A stretch of DNA of 64,000 bases. It comes from Leptospirales bacterium. GTDB lineage: Bacteria > Spirochaetota > Leptospiria > Leptospirales > Leptospiraceae. The notes beneath the pieces are model-generated. The model ran no database searches. It worked only from the letters and a program-made list of their open reading frames with translations, and was not told where the DNA came from. Where the stretch lies: contig JAAFIR010000004.1 of assembly GCA_013297885.1 (NCBI GenBank), positions 1-64,000 on the forward strand, read 5' to 3'. The translations under genes and the position numbers were made by a program. The first letter of the stretch is position 1, and each line of letters begins with the position of its first letter. This document shows, piece after piece, positions 1-8,203 of the stretch.

Positions 1-63
1 TTCGCTAGTTAGGATTTAAACCTTGAAAGGGATTTAGGCTTCTTCTACAGATTGTTCAGATCA

Positions 64-96
64 CTTTTTTACTGATAATATAAAACAGTAAAAAAG
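64..96. other. Small perfect hairpin
   Basis: An 11-bp perfect inverted repeat (arms 64-74 and 86-96, cttttttactg / cagtaaaaaag) with an 11-nt AT loop. It lies beside repeat copy R1, beyond its box-3 end. It could be a terminator for a gene off the left edge or a hairpin of another repeat; neither can be shown. The rest of 1-112 holds no gene. Confidence 0.5.
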
Positions 97-112
97 TCAC
101 CTTTTTATCTAA

Positions 113-248
113 TGGAAAGGGATTGAGTCGGTGTCAAAATTTTTTATATAAAAAATTTTGACAGTAGACGAAAGCCCGATTTTTTTGTGTCTTAGATTTC
201 AGTTTTACACAAAATTTATAAAAATTTAAGACAGAAAAAAATTCGCCC
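113..248 (-). repeat. R1: three-way-junction intergenic element
   Basis: Minus-oriented copy. Box 1 (attcgccc) ends at 248. Hairpin P2 has arms at about 180-194 and 226-240 with one mismatch. Box 2 is agtagacgaaagcccga (164-180). Hairpin P3 is a perfect 14-bp stem, arms 132-145 and 150-163. Box 3 is ggaaagggattgagtcgg (114-131). The terminal stem is degraded in this copy. P3 shares the TGTCAA start with R4 and R11, while its box 2 resembles the main subfamily, so it looks mosaic. It sits directly downstream of the acyltransferase/dehydrogenase gene. Confidence 0.75.
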
Positions 249-274
249 TGAATATATTTGAAAGCTAGTTCAAA

Positions 275-2293
275 TCAAACTCTAGAAAGTCTAGACTCTA
301 AACCTTGAATTGCTTTGTTTATGTCTTTATTATTGATGACAACTTCATAAGCAGAACAAATAATTGGATGAGTTTCTAAATTTAGTTGAAATAAATTTGG
401 AATCACTTTTAGTGCGTGATAACCATTTGACATGCGAGCTTGTTTGTTTCCATTCACAATGTCGTAACCATATCTTCTGTCCCGCGAGTCTGATCCAAAA
501 CATGCCAACATAAAATCAGTGAGTCCTGATAAGCCGTTAAAAGTACTTTCATTTCCTCCGAGCTGCACTCCAATAGAAACCATCTCTTTGAAAAAGCGAT
601 TGGACAAATGAAATAATGTATTGTCCACGTTCCCACCAAGCACGTCTTTGAAGTATCCCTCCACAAGTCCCATACATAAAGCATAAATATTTTTGAGAGC
701 TCCACCAAGTTGAACACCTGTTGTGTCTTCAGGGTTGATGGCTGGTCTAGCAAATACATAACCTGTAGAAAAAAGTTTAATTAATTTTGGCATCAGTTCT
801 AGGTTGTTTGCTGCAATTTCTAAACCAGAAATTTTTCTTTCCATAATTTGGTCAGGATAAGAAGCACCATAAGCAACTGCAAGGCGATCTTTTGAAATTC
901 CATAAACTTCTTCTAAATCTTTAAGAATTAAACCTGTTGGAGATTTTGTGAGGCCTTTGATTACATTGATTATGGGAGCATTGCTAGCTTTTAATTCTTT
1001 TAAAATTAATGGATAAACTTTATCAAACTCCCATGGATTTGTTCCTTGGATAAATAATGTTGCTTTTGAAATATCTGCTGAGTCAGAGGTAAATACAATG
1101 TTAGGTGGAAGTTTGTAAATCGGGTAATGTTCTGCATCTCTTCTTTCTTCATTGTACACTTTACAAATTTCTTGGTCAGGATGAAAAATTTTTACGTTTA
1201 CATTTTTATTGGAGAGTACTGTGGCAATGGCAACAGACATATTTGTTGAGCCAATCACAACAACTTCTTCGACAGGGGATTTTGGAATCGAAATTAATTC
1301 GTTTTGGTGTACACCAATTTTATCACCATTGTAAAGGTTTCTATAAGTTCCGTGTTTGTGGCGAGATAAATTTGACCCAACAAGTAAAGCCAAATTATCA
1401 ATTAGGAATTGTTTTTTGTCACCAGTTTCTGGAAATTTAATTTGTTCTAATTCTGTTGGAATTGGTTTTTTTGTGTGCAGATCACCAACTATCACCGGTT
1501 TGCCGATGACCAATTTTCCAGATGCAGGATTAAACACAAATCCAGCAGTTGGTAAAATTCTATCTGTGCCTTCAAGAGAGATTGGTAGAACAATTTTATT
1601 TGCCACATAATGATACACTGTGTCCACAAAAGGCATCAAACGACCATCACGGGAACGTGTGCCTTCTGGAAAAATAGAAATAATTTTTCCTTCTGTCTGA
1701 AGTTTTTGAGATTGTCTAAATGCTCTCATATTGATTTTAGTCATGATGTCAGAAAGAGAAGGGTTGTCTGACATATCTTTTTTGGAACAGACTAAAAGAG
1801 TTCCAAACATATAAAGTCCAAGTCTTGTGAAGTCTGGTTCAAATGCCAAACGTCCTGCGATAAATACAATTTGTTCTGCAATTTTTTTTCCTAGCTCACC
1901 AGATGTATAAAGCAAATGAAAAATTCCCGGTGCATCCAAATGAGAAAGATGATTGGAAATTAATGTGATTGGATATTGTCCAATTAATTTTTCTACTAAC
2001 TCTAAATTTTCTAATCCTTCTACTTTAAAATTTTTCATAATTGGATTTAAAAAATCAATCATGAACGAGCGGGCTTTTTCTTGCCCTTGGGTATATACAC
2101 CAACTTGTTCTAATGCATCTGGGTTTTTAAAAGTATCCATTACTGGTGGCATTGGAGTTTGACTGGAAAGATATAAAAACTTTTCTAGAATTTTTTTTGC
2201 TTCTTCTTCGCTCATACCTGAAGCAACATAAGTATGTATATTCTCAAAAAATTCTTTTTGCCATCTTCCTACACTAGCTTCTTTCTCAGTCAT
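275..2293 (-). CDS. Fused glycerol-phosphate acyltransferase / glycerol-3-phosphate dehydrogenase
   Basis: A 672-aa two-domain protein for phospholipid precursor synthesis. The N-terminal half (about residues 85-290) is a PlsC/PlsB-type acyltransferase with the HX4D motif (H115-D120, NHLSHLD) and the FPEGTRSR block (208-215). The C-terminal half (about 340-670) matches NAD-dependent glycerol-3-phosphate dehydrogenase GpsA, including the IKGL block, the GALKNIYALCMG block with the catalytic lysine, and a GLSGLTD/RDRRYG substrate region. The fusion would let G3P made from dihydroxyacetone phosphate be acylated at once. The Rossmann GxGxxG loop is degenerate: residues 348-353 read GSTNMS, so two of three glycines are lost, and the dehydrogenase may be weak or inactive. 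Domain assignment is firm; activity of the second domain is uncertain. Single gene, separated from neighbours by R1 and R2. Confidence 0.88.
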   Translation of the reverse strand: MTEKEASVGRWQKEFFENIHTYVASGMSEEEAKKILEKFLYLSSQTPMPPVMDTFKNPDALEQVGVYTQGQEKARSFMIDFLNPIMKNFKVEGLENLELVEKLIGQYPITLISNHLSHLDAPGIFHLLYTSGELGKKIAEQIVFIAGRLAFEPDFTRLGLYMFGTLLVCSKKDMSDNPSLSDIMTKINMRAFRQSQKLQTEGKIISIFPEGTRSRDGRLMPFVDTVYHYVANKIVLPISLEGTDRILPTAGFVFNPASGKLVIGKPVIVGDLHTKKPIPTELEQIKFPETGDKKQFLIDNLALLVGSNLSRHKHGTYRNLYNGDKIGVHQNELISIPKSPVEEVVVIGSTNMSVAIATVLSNKNVNVKIFHPDQEICKVYNEERRDAEHYPIYKLPPNIVFTSDSADISKATLFIQGTNPWEFDKVYPLILKELKASNAPIINVIKGLTKSPTGLILKDLEEVYGISKDRLAVAYGASYPDQIMERKISGLEIAANNLELMPKLIKLFSTGYVFARPAINPEDTTGVQLGGALKNIYALCMGLVEGYFKDVLGGNVDNTLFHLSNRFFKEMVSIGVQLGGNESTFNGLSGLTDFMLACFGSDSRDRRYGYDIVNGNKQARMSNGYHALKVIPNLFQLNLETHPIICSAYEVVINNKDINKAIQGLESRLSRV

Positions 2294-2418
2294 AATACCC
2301 TCTTATTTTTATGTAATTTAAAATAGCTCTCTTATATTCCTATTCGGTCAAGAGAAAAAAGAATTTTGTTTGGAATTTTTTTGTAGTAAAAAAAATAGAT
2401 AGTTATGTAAAAAATTTT

Positions 2419-2542
2419 GGGAGTTCCCATTCATAGGAATAAAAAGTCCTCTGAATGGTCGGGCTTTTCGCTACTTCTTTTATGAACATGAGACATAGGT
2501 CTCATCTTAATAAAAGAAACGCTTCAATCCCTAACTCTTGAG
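2419..2542 (+). repeat. R2: three-way-junction intergenic element
   Basis: Plus-oriented copy. Box 1 is gggagttcc (2419-2427). P2 arms are at 2427-2438 and 2448-2459. Box 2 is tcgggcttttcgctac (2459-2474). P3 has a 9-bp outer stem (2475-2483 / 2510-2518) and an inner 7-bp hairpin (2488-2494 / 2499-2505). Box 3 is acgcttcaatccctaactcttgag. The ends pair as GAGTT (2421-2425) with AACTC, not the GCGAA/TTCGC of most copies. It lies between divergent genes. The rest of 2294-2829 is AT-rich; I see only a possible -10 box (TATAAT, about 2804-2809) for the next gene. Confidence 0.82.
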
Positions 2543-2829
2543 TTGAAAAATTAGATAGTATAGAATTAATTTTCAGTATCAAAACCTTTTTGTGTTGTGG
2601 GATTTTGTAGAGTTAGAAAAAAAATCCTTTAGTTGAGGAACTTTTCTGTTTTGAAAACAGTAAATTAAACAATAAATTTGCTAAATTTTTGTCATAAAAA
2701 TTTTTAACATCCTCTAATTCTAGATTTGAGTATTATAATGCAAAAAAATAATTTTTTTGTTTAAAAAAAAATTGAAAAATTTAATTATTTTTTGAAAAAT
2801 GATTATAATAAATCTGTTGTAATAAATAA

Positions 2830-5139
2830 ATGAAGTTACAAAAAATCATATTATTACTCTGTTTGATAATTCAGACTGCTTGCTTAAAACCTAAGAAATC
2901 GTTGTTTGATTTTAATTCTCCAGCTGGAGGTTTTTTTGGGATTTTAATATCAAATTTATCATCTTCAAATGGTTCTAGGAACTCATCTCCTAATACAAAT
3001 AATTTACCAACTGAGACAAATACAATTAAAGTCAGTGGAAAAATTAATTTACAAAATTTAGGAAAATTTTCTCTACAAAATTTACAAACTGCAAAAGTCG
3101 ATTTTGGTTCAAATTTAAGTTCCTATTCAATTACTGTTTCAAAAGGAGCATATTCAATTAAGTTAGTTGAAAATCCACTTGGATATATTTGTTCTATTAA
3201 AAAATCAGAAGGCAATTCAAACTCTGACATAAATGATGCAGATATGAATTGTGAAAATTTTTCAGAAAAAAGAATTTATTCAGAAACTGTAAATTCAAAT
3301 TCGAGTTGGAGCTATTATGTAAAAAATGATCGTACAGATATATTTTCAGCAACAAATACTGCTTGTGATCCAAATCAAAATACAGGAGGTTATCGTTCTT
3401 GTATTCATGCTGGAGAAATTTTTCAATTCCAAACAAATGAATCTAGTTGTGGGGACTTAACATTAGAAGAAAATCTTTCTGCATTTAATTGGTTATGTGT
3501 TGTAAAAAATAACAAAGCTAGTTTTTATTCTACGGGATTAAATTCAGGAAAATATTTATCTGATTTAATTGATTTTACTACCCAAAGATGGAAAAAAAAT
3601 AAAATCAAAATAAAAAAAAATAATTTTGTTCTTTTGGAATCAAATGATTCTGAATGGTGGACAAATAAAATTAACTGGAATAATAATTCACTAACAAATC
3701 AATCTGAAATATATGTTTTTACTAGCGATCCATTAACAACTCTACCGATTAATAATAATCGCATTAGCCTAGTTCTAAAATCAAATTCAGGGTTTCAACT
3801 TGGTACTTCTGGTTGTGGAACTAATGGTGCAATAGGTGGAGCGAGTAGATACTTTACGTGGATTGAAGTGGATTATTTAAGAGGAACAGGAGATAATGAC
3901 GGCAAAATTAAGTTAAGCGGAAATTATAATGTCCTCAAAAACATTAAAATCCAAAATGGATTTAGTACTTGTTCAGGTAAGGCATTTCTGAATATTCCAA
4001 ATTTGAATAACTCCCATCTAGAAGACATTAGACTTGCTGATGGAGCAAATAACTCGAATGGAATACTGATGAACAATTCGAATTACAATTCATTTATCAA
4101 TATAAATATTTCCAATTTTCAAAACACAGGGATTCAGTTTCAAACCAGTGCAAGTATATTTAATATTTTTATGAATGTAATTATTTCTAATATTAACGGG
4201 ATTGGAGTAAATAATAGTAGTAATTCTCGAAATAATCAGTTCTATAATGCTAATTTTATAAATAATAATAATGCGGATTTTATTTCATCTTCAGATAATC
4301 AATATTTAAAAAATATAGTTTTGTTAAATTCAAATAATGGACCAAATCTAAATGATTCAAATTTATGGTTTCAGGGTAGCACAAATATTTCAATTGAGAA
4401 CCTTATTTCAAATTTAAATAATGCATCTGTAAACAAATTTAATATTAAATTGGAAACTCCTGCTTCGCTTTATATTACTGGTCATGTAAAATTAACATTT
4501 TGTAGTTCAACTGGTAGTACGGGAATCAATTCTACTTGTGCCGCAACAGGTACGTCTGATTTTAATAATGGTGGTGCTTCTATTACAACTAATTATACTT
4601 CAGGAACTGGCTTTTTAGAAAAAGCAATAATTGATTCAAAAAATTTATCTCACACTAGCGGTATTGCTACTTTTTTAAATACAACTGATTTTTTAAATTT
4701 TGATAAATTTCATAGAAATTATGGAATTTCTTCAGGAGTTTTTCCATCTTCTGCTCAAAGAGGAAGTGGAATGATTAATGATTCAATGGCAATTTATGAT
4801 TGGTCTTTAAAAAATACTGACACTTATTTAAGAAACACAAATCTTTGTCCTTCAATAACAGGTTATAGCTCTAATGCAGTTTCTGTTGTTTTAACTAATG
4901 GAACAAAAAATACTCTTCGAAATGCTGTTGAACGAATTGGTGATGGTATTGGAAATGATGATGGATTTTGTGAATCAAATGAAGATTGTATTTATACTCC
5001 AAATATTGGTGCTTACCAAGGTCATGGAAATTTAATTCGTGCGAATATAGATTCTCCAACAACAAACAAATGTGAGGATATTACAACAGGAACAGTTCAA
5101 AACGTAAAATTATGGAAGTATGAGACAAATGGGTATTAG
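2830..5139 (+). CDS. Large Asn/Ser-rich secreted lipoprotein with a predicted beta-helix
   Basis: A 769-aa protein of unknown function. It begins with a lipoprotein signal peptide: two lysines, a hydrophobic run, then a lipobox ending QTAC with the lipidated cysteine at residue 18. The mature protein is rich in Asn, Ser, Ile and Gly. The middle (about residues 330-520) shows short repeating turns with spaced Asn and Ile/Phe residues, as in right-handed parallel beta-helices (NosD or pectate-lyase folds). The C-terminal part has a run reading NIGAYQGHG, which is common near the end of such surface proteins. It should be anchored in a membrane and exposed or periplasmic. Single gene; a TATAAT box about 20 nt upstream may be its -10. 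No catalytic motif was recognised. Confidence 0.82.
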   Translation: MKLQKIILLLCLIIQTACLKPKKSLFDFNSPAGGFFGILISNLSSSNGSRNSSPNTNNLPTETNTIKVSGKINLQNLGKFSLQNLQTAKVDFGSNLSSYSITVSKGAYSIKLVENPLGYICSIKKSEGNSNSDINDADMNCENFSEKRIYSETVNSNSSWSYYVKNDRTDIFSATNTACDPNQNTGGYRSCIHAGEIFQFQTNESSCGDLTLEENLSAFNWLCVVKNNKASFYSTGLNSGKYLSDLIDFTTQRWKKNKIKIKKNNFVLLESNDSEWWTNKINWNNNSLTNQSEIYVFTSDPLTTLPINNNRISLVLKSNSGFQLGTSGCGTNGAIGGASRYFTWIEVDYLRGTGDNDGKIKLSGNYNVLKNIKIQNGFSTCSGKAFLNIPNLNNSHLEDIRLADGANNSNGILMNNSNYNSFININISNFQNTGIQFQTSASIFNIFMNVIISNINGIGVNNSSNSRNNQFYNANFINNNNADFISSSDNQYLKNIVLLNSNNGPNLNDSNLWFQGSTNISIENLISNLNNASVNKFNIKLETPASLYITGHVKLTFCSSTGSTGINSTCAATGTSDFNNGGASITTNYTSGTGFLEKAIIDSKNLSHTSGIATFLNTTDFLNFDKFHRNYGISSGVFPSSAQRGSGMINDSMAIYDWSLKNTDTYLRNTNLCPSITGYSSNAVSVVLTNGTKNTLRNAVERIGDGIGNDDGFCESNEDCIYTPNIGAYQGHGNLIRANIDSPTTNKCEDITTGTVQNVKLWKYETNGY

Positions 5140-5319
5140 TTCTAAAAGAAAGAATTCTAAGGATGGAAGATAGAGAAGCTAATCAGTGTTTGGTGAAAAT
5201 TGTGCAGTAGGTCATGAACCACTGCTGCATGAGGTCTGGAAATTTAGAACTTGAAAGATGGGTATTGATCTATTTGACTTAAAATGATTTTAATTCTTCA
5301 AATAATTTTTTCAAAACTA

Positions 5320-5435
5320 GCGATAGAGATTCAAAATGTCGCGAAGCGAGTCACAAGTCCGAAGGATGAAGTGACCAAGCATTTTGAAGCTCGGGTCTCA
5401 TGAAAAATTTTTTTCCTTTTTCATGAGACATCGCC
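5320..5435 (-). repeat. R3: three-way-junction element, GCGATAGAGAT subfamily
   Basis: Minus-oriented copy. The box-3 end reads gcgatagagat (5320-5330). P3 uses a caaaatg / cattttg stem with a clamp of cgcgaagcg inside. Box 2 is agctcggg. P2 is a perfect stem gtctcatgaaaaa / tttttcatgagac, and box 1 is atcgcc (5430-5435). The terminal stem is GCGAT/ATCGC. It lies between convergent genes. The stretch 5140-5319 upstream holds no gene I can support. Confidence 0.85.
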
Positions 5436-5439
5436 AAAC

Positions 5440-5682
5440 TCAATTATTTGTTGATTCATCATTTCCAGAGTTTGTTCTACCTTCTCGAACACATTTATTG
5501 TATGCATTGTCAACATCATTGTAAATCAAAGGGTATAATGCATCTTGTCTTTGATCTTTTGCTGCATTTATAAAAATAAAAACTCTAAATCTATTTCTTC
5601 TAGCTTTACAATTTGCTTTGTAAGGATCATAATGCTCACAACTAAAAAATTGGATTAGTAAAAATAAACTAATCAATTTCAT
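5440..5682 (-). CDS. Small lipoprotein
   Basis: An 80-aa predicted lipoprotein. The start at 5682 gives MKLISLFLLIQFFSC, a short signal peptide with a lipobox ending FFSC (Cys15). The open frame continues 40 codons further upstream, but that part lies inside the hydrolase gene and lacks signal-peptide character, so the internal ATG is preferred. The mature part is polar, with two further cysteines, an Arg-rich stretch (ARRNRFR) and an Asn/Ser-rich tail. It overlaps the hydrolase gene by 14 nt and ends the operon that begins with the response regulator. Function unknown. Confidence 0.68.
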   Translation of the reverse strand: MKLISLFLLIQFFSCEHYDPYKANCKARRNRFRVFIFINAAKDQRQDALYPLIYNDVDNAYNKCVREGRTNSGNDESTNN

Positions 5683-6580
5683 GAATGAATTTCCAAATTC
5701 TTTTTTCAATTTCGGTTTTGTGTTCAAGATAAATGTATGGTGTGTGTTCTGAATTTTCTCCAGAGAAAAATTCTGTTTTAGTAAAATTTTTTCTTTTTTC
5801 AAAAATTTCTTTAGACATAAAATCTGGAATTAAAGAGTCATTTGTTCCATGTGCTAAAAATAATGGAATTTTATTTTTGTGAATTGAGTTTTCCGGATCA
5901 ACTTTGTCAATGTCAAATTTTGCAATTATATAAAAATAAATTCTGAAGAAAAATAAGAAATAAAAATGTATAAATTTTGGTAGTTTAACAGTGCTTAAAT
6001 GATAGGAGATTAATTTTTTTAAATTGCTAAAAGGACAAATTGTAATAACAAATTTTATTTCTTTGTTTAATTCTGAATATTGCAGTATAGTTGAAGCACC
6101 CATGGATTCACCATATAAAGCAAAATAATTTGATTTTGGAAAAATTTCTTTAGCAAAATTATAAATTGAATCTAAATCTTTTTTTTCATAATATCCATAA
6201 CTCGGTAGAGCTTCATAAGAATTTCCACAACCTCGATGATCATATAAAATAATATTCCAACTCTCTTTTAAAAATCCATCTAAGTATTTTAACATTCCAT
6301 TTCTTGTCCACGAAACTCCGTGACAGAAGATAATCGTTTTTTTTGATTTGCCTTTGATGTAAAATCCTGTTAGTTTATCACCGTTTTCATTTCCCAATTC
6401 AAATTGATTTTTTTTTAATTCATAAAATTTTTTTTCATCAGTTTCTTTTGATTCAATTTGGATTTTTAAACTTTCCTCAAGACTAACTTTATTCGGAAAT
6501 AAATATTTATAAGTAATAAATAAAATCAAATATTGTGAAAATAAAATAAGTAGCAATAGAAAAGCAAATATATAAATCAT
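5669..6580 (-). CDS. Membrane-anchored alpha/beta hydrolase
   Basis: A 303-aa serine hydrolase. Residues 1-28 form one transmembrane anchor. The hydrolase core follows: the oxyanion-hole strand IIFCHG (near 84-88), DHRGCG (114-119), the nucleophile elbow GESMG with Ser159, an acid in HGTNDSLIP, and a catalytic His in NSEHTPY near the C-terminus. This arrangement resembles Bem46/ABHD-type or acyl-peptidase-like hydrolases acting at the inner membrane. The substrate is unknown. Its ATG overlaps the mqnD stop by 4 nt (ATGA), so translation is probably coupled. Catalytic triad clearly visible; specificity cannot be read. Confidence 0.85.
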   Translation of the reverse strand: MIYIFAFLLLLILFSQYLILFITYKYLFPNKVSLEESLKIQIESKETDEKKFYELKKNQFELGNENGDKLTGFYIKGKSKKTIIFCHGVSWTRNGMLKYLDGFLKESWNIILYDHRGCGNSYEALPSYGYYEKKDLDSIYNFAKEIFPKSNYFALYGESMGASTILQYSELNKEIKFVITICPFSNLKKLISYHLSTVKLPKFIHFYFLFFFRIYFYIIAKFDIDKVDPENSIHKNKIPLFLAHGTNDSLIPDFMSKEIFEKRKNFTKTEFFSGENSEHTPYIYLEHKTEIEKRIWKFIHEID

Positions 6581-7410
6581 AAAAAAATTTCTTCTTCTTT
6601 AAAATTGGTTTGAATTAAATTTAACTTTTTTGCTTGTTCGTATAAATACAAAACTGCATTTTTTCCTTTATCACCTAAATCATTTGTAAATTCATTTACA
6701 TAAAGTTCAATATGGGAATTTACAACTTTTAAATCTTTAACTTGGGAATTTTCTAAAATATAATTTTTTGTTTTTTCGGGGAATAGATACGCAAGCTCTA
6801 AACTTTTTTTTAAAGAAGAATCAAACTCCAATTTTAAATCTCTATCAATATTTTTTTGAATTGCAATTGCACCGAGTGGAATGGGTTTACCAGAAAACTC
6901 TTCCCAAAATTCACCCAAGTCCACAACTTTTTCCAATCCCTTTTCTTCATAAGTAAATCTTTCTTCATGGATGATTACTCCTAGATTAAATTCTTCAGTT
7001 AAAATTTTATTCATAATCAAATCATAACGAATTGGAGTTACATCAATTTTTTGTTTTAAATAAATTTGTAATAGTAAATTTGCAGTAGTCAAAAGTCCCG
7101 GAACAAGAATTTTTTCATCCTGAAGTTTGCCAATTTTTTTGTTTTTCTTTTTAACTAATAATGGTCCACAACCAAATCCCAATGCAGAACCAGAATTTAA
7201 TAAAGTATAATTTTTTATAAAATGAAAATAAGCGAAAAAAGATAATTTAGTAATATTAAATTTATTTTGGCTAGCTGAAAAATTTAGTTCTTCCACATCA
7301 TGAAGTTCTTCTTTAATTTTAAATTGATTGGATAATTTTTCATGTACTAAATGGTAAAACAAAAAAGTATCATTTGGACAAGGAGAGTAGGCTAGGCTAA
7401 ATTCTTTCAT
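6577..7410 (-). CDS. mqnD: 1,4-dihydroxy-6-naphthoate synthase (futalosine pathway)
   Basis: A 277-aa protein of the MqnA/MqnD periplasmic-binding-protein fold. MqnD converts cyclic dehypoxanthine futalosine to 1,4-dihydroxy-6-naphthoate, a step in menaquinone synthesis by the futalosine route. The N-terminus has the signature SPCPNDTFLF, and the middle has HEERFTYEEKGL followed by the VDLGEFWEE and PIPLGAI blocks, all typical of MqnD rather than MqnA. No signal peptide, so cytoplasmic. It sits in the response-regulator operon, 1 nt after the SDR gene. No other menaquinone genes are in the window. The link to neighbours may be co-transcription only. Confidence 0.9.
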   Translation of the reverse strand: MKEFSLAYSPCPNDTFLFYHLVHEKLSNQFKIKEELHDVEELNFSASQNKFNITKLSFFAYFHFIKNYTLLNSGSALGFGCGPLLVKKKNKKIGKLQDEKILVPGLLTTANLLLQIYLKQKIDVTPIRYDLIMNKILTEEFNLGVIIHEERFTYEEKGLEKVVDLGEFWEEFSGKPIPLGAIAIQKNIDRDLKLEFDSSLKKSLELAYLFPEKTKNYILENSQVKDLKVVNSHIELYVNEFTNDLGDKGKNAVLYLYEQAKKLNLIQTNFKEEEIFL

Positions 7411-7411
7411 A

Positions 7412-8203
7412 TCAATGATGAAAATCTTTGTACAATTTTTTAAACATAACTTTTTCTAAAAATGCTGGTGCAAATAATCTTAAAACTTTAACAAAAAAAC
7501 CAGATTTATCCATGGTGACAAGTCTTGCGTTTTTATCTTCTACAGCGTTTAACATCGCTTTTGCGACTTCTTCAGGAGTTAAAATTTTACCTTGGTATTG
7601 GGCTTCATTTAGTTTTTCTCCACTGGCAGTGAGTCCTGATGTTCTAAGATTTGTTTTGGTGTAGGGGGGACAAAAAATGATGGATCGAACACCAAATTCT
7701 GAAAGCTCTATTCGTAATGATTCAAATACTGCATGGAGGGCTGATTTTGAAGAAGAATAAACTGATCTTCCAGGAACACCGTACAATCCTGAAACAGTTG
7801 AAGTTGTGATGATTGCACCTTTAGCTTTTTTTATTGCTTCAATTAATTGAAGAGTTAAATTTATAGTTCCAAAAAAATTAATCCCAAATGATTTTCTGAA
7901 CACGTCAATTTTTGTTTCATCAAATCTCCCATGAATTGTAATTCCAGCATTATTAAATAATACATCCACAGTTTCTGATTTGGATAAAATTTCTTTAGTA
8001 ACTTTCTCAATATCTGAATCGGAGCTAATATCACAACTAAATGAATAAACTTTTGCTTTTGTATTTTGAATTTTTCTGGGAGTTCTATCCAATGCAAAAA
8101 CATTACAATCAATTTCAGAAAGTTCTTTTAATATTGCTTCACCAATTCCACTTGAAGTTCCAGTAATAATAACCGTTTTATTTTTCCAAAAATTTTGATT
8201 CAT
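7412..8203 (-). CDS. Short-chain dehydrogenase/reductase
   Basis: A 263-aa classical SDR. It has the cofactor motif TGTSSGIG (15-22), the NNAG strand, a catalytic Ser in the TTSTVSG segment and the YSSSK active site (YxxxK), followed by PPYTKT in place of the usual PG motif. An acidic residue after the second strand (FALDRTP) does not settle NAD versus NADP. The C-terminal 50 residues (MDKSGFFVKVLRLFAP) are hydrophobic and may touch the membrane. Overlaps the histidine kinase gene by 26 nt and precedes mqnD by 1 nt. The substrate is unknown; lipid or ketoacyl reduction is possible. Confidence 0.87.
   Translation of the reverse strand: MNQNFWKNKTVIITGTSSGIGEAILKELSEIDCNVFALDRTPRKIQNTKAKVYSFSCDISSDSDIEKVTKEILSKSETVDVLFNNAGITIHGRFDETKIDVFRKSFGINFFGTINLTLQLIEAIKKAKGAIITTSTVSGLYGVPGRSVYSSSKSALHAVFESLRIELSEFGVRSIIFCPPYTKTNLRTSGLTASGEKLNEAQYQGKILTPEEVAKAMLNAVEDKNARLVTMDKSGFFVKVLRLFAPAFLEKVMFKKLYKDFHH

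Noticed and set aside
5150-5310. Possible small RNA or decayed repeat with partial palindromes (around aggtcatgaaccactgctgc)
   Set aside because: The pairing is short and no second copy was seen, so there is not enough to call it.
5320-5435. R3 as an ordinary terminator between convergent genes
   Set aside because: The element has two stems and conserved boxes shared with copies located upstream of genes; terminator function alone does not explain it.
5683-5802. N-terminal extension of the small lipoprotein
   Set aside because: The 40 extra codons lie in the hydrolase gene and hide the signal peptide; the internal ATG fits better.
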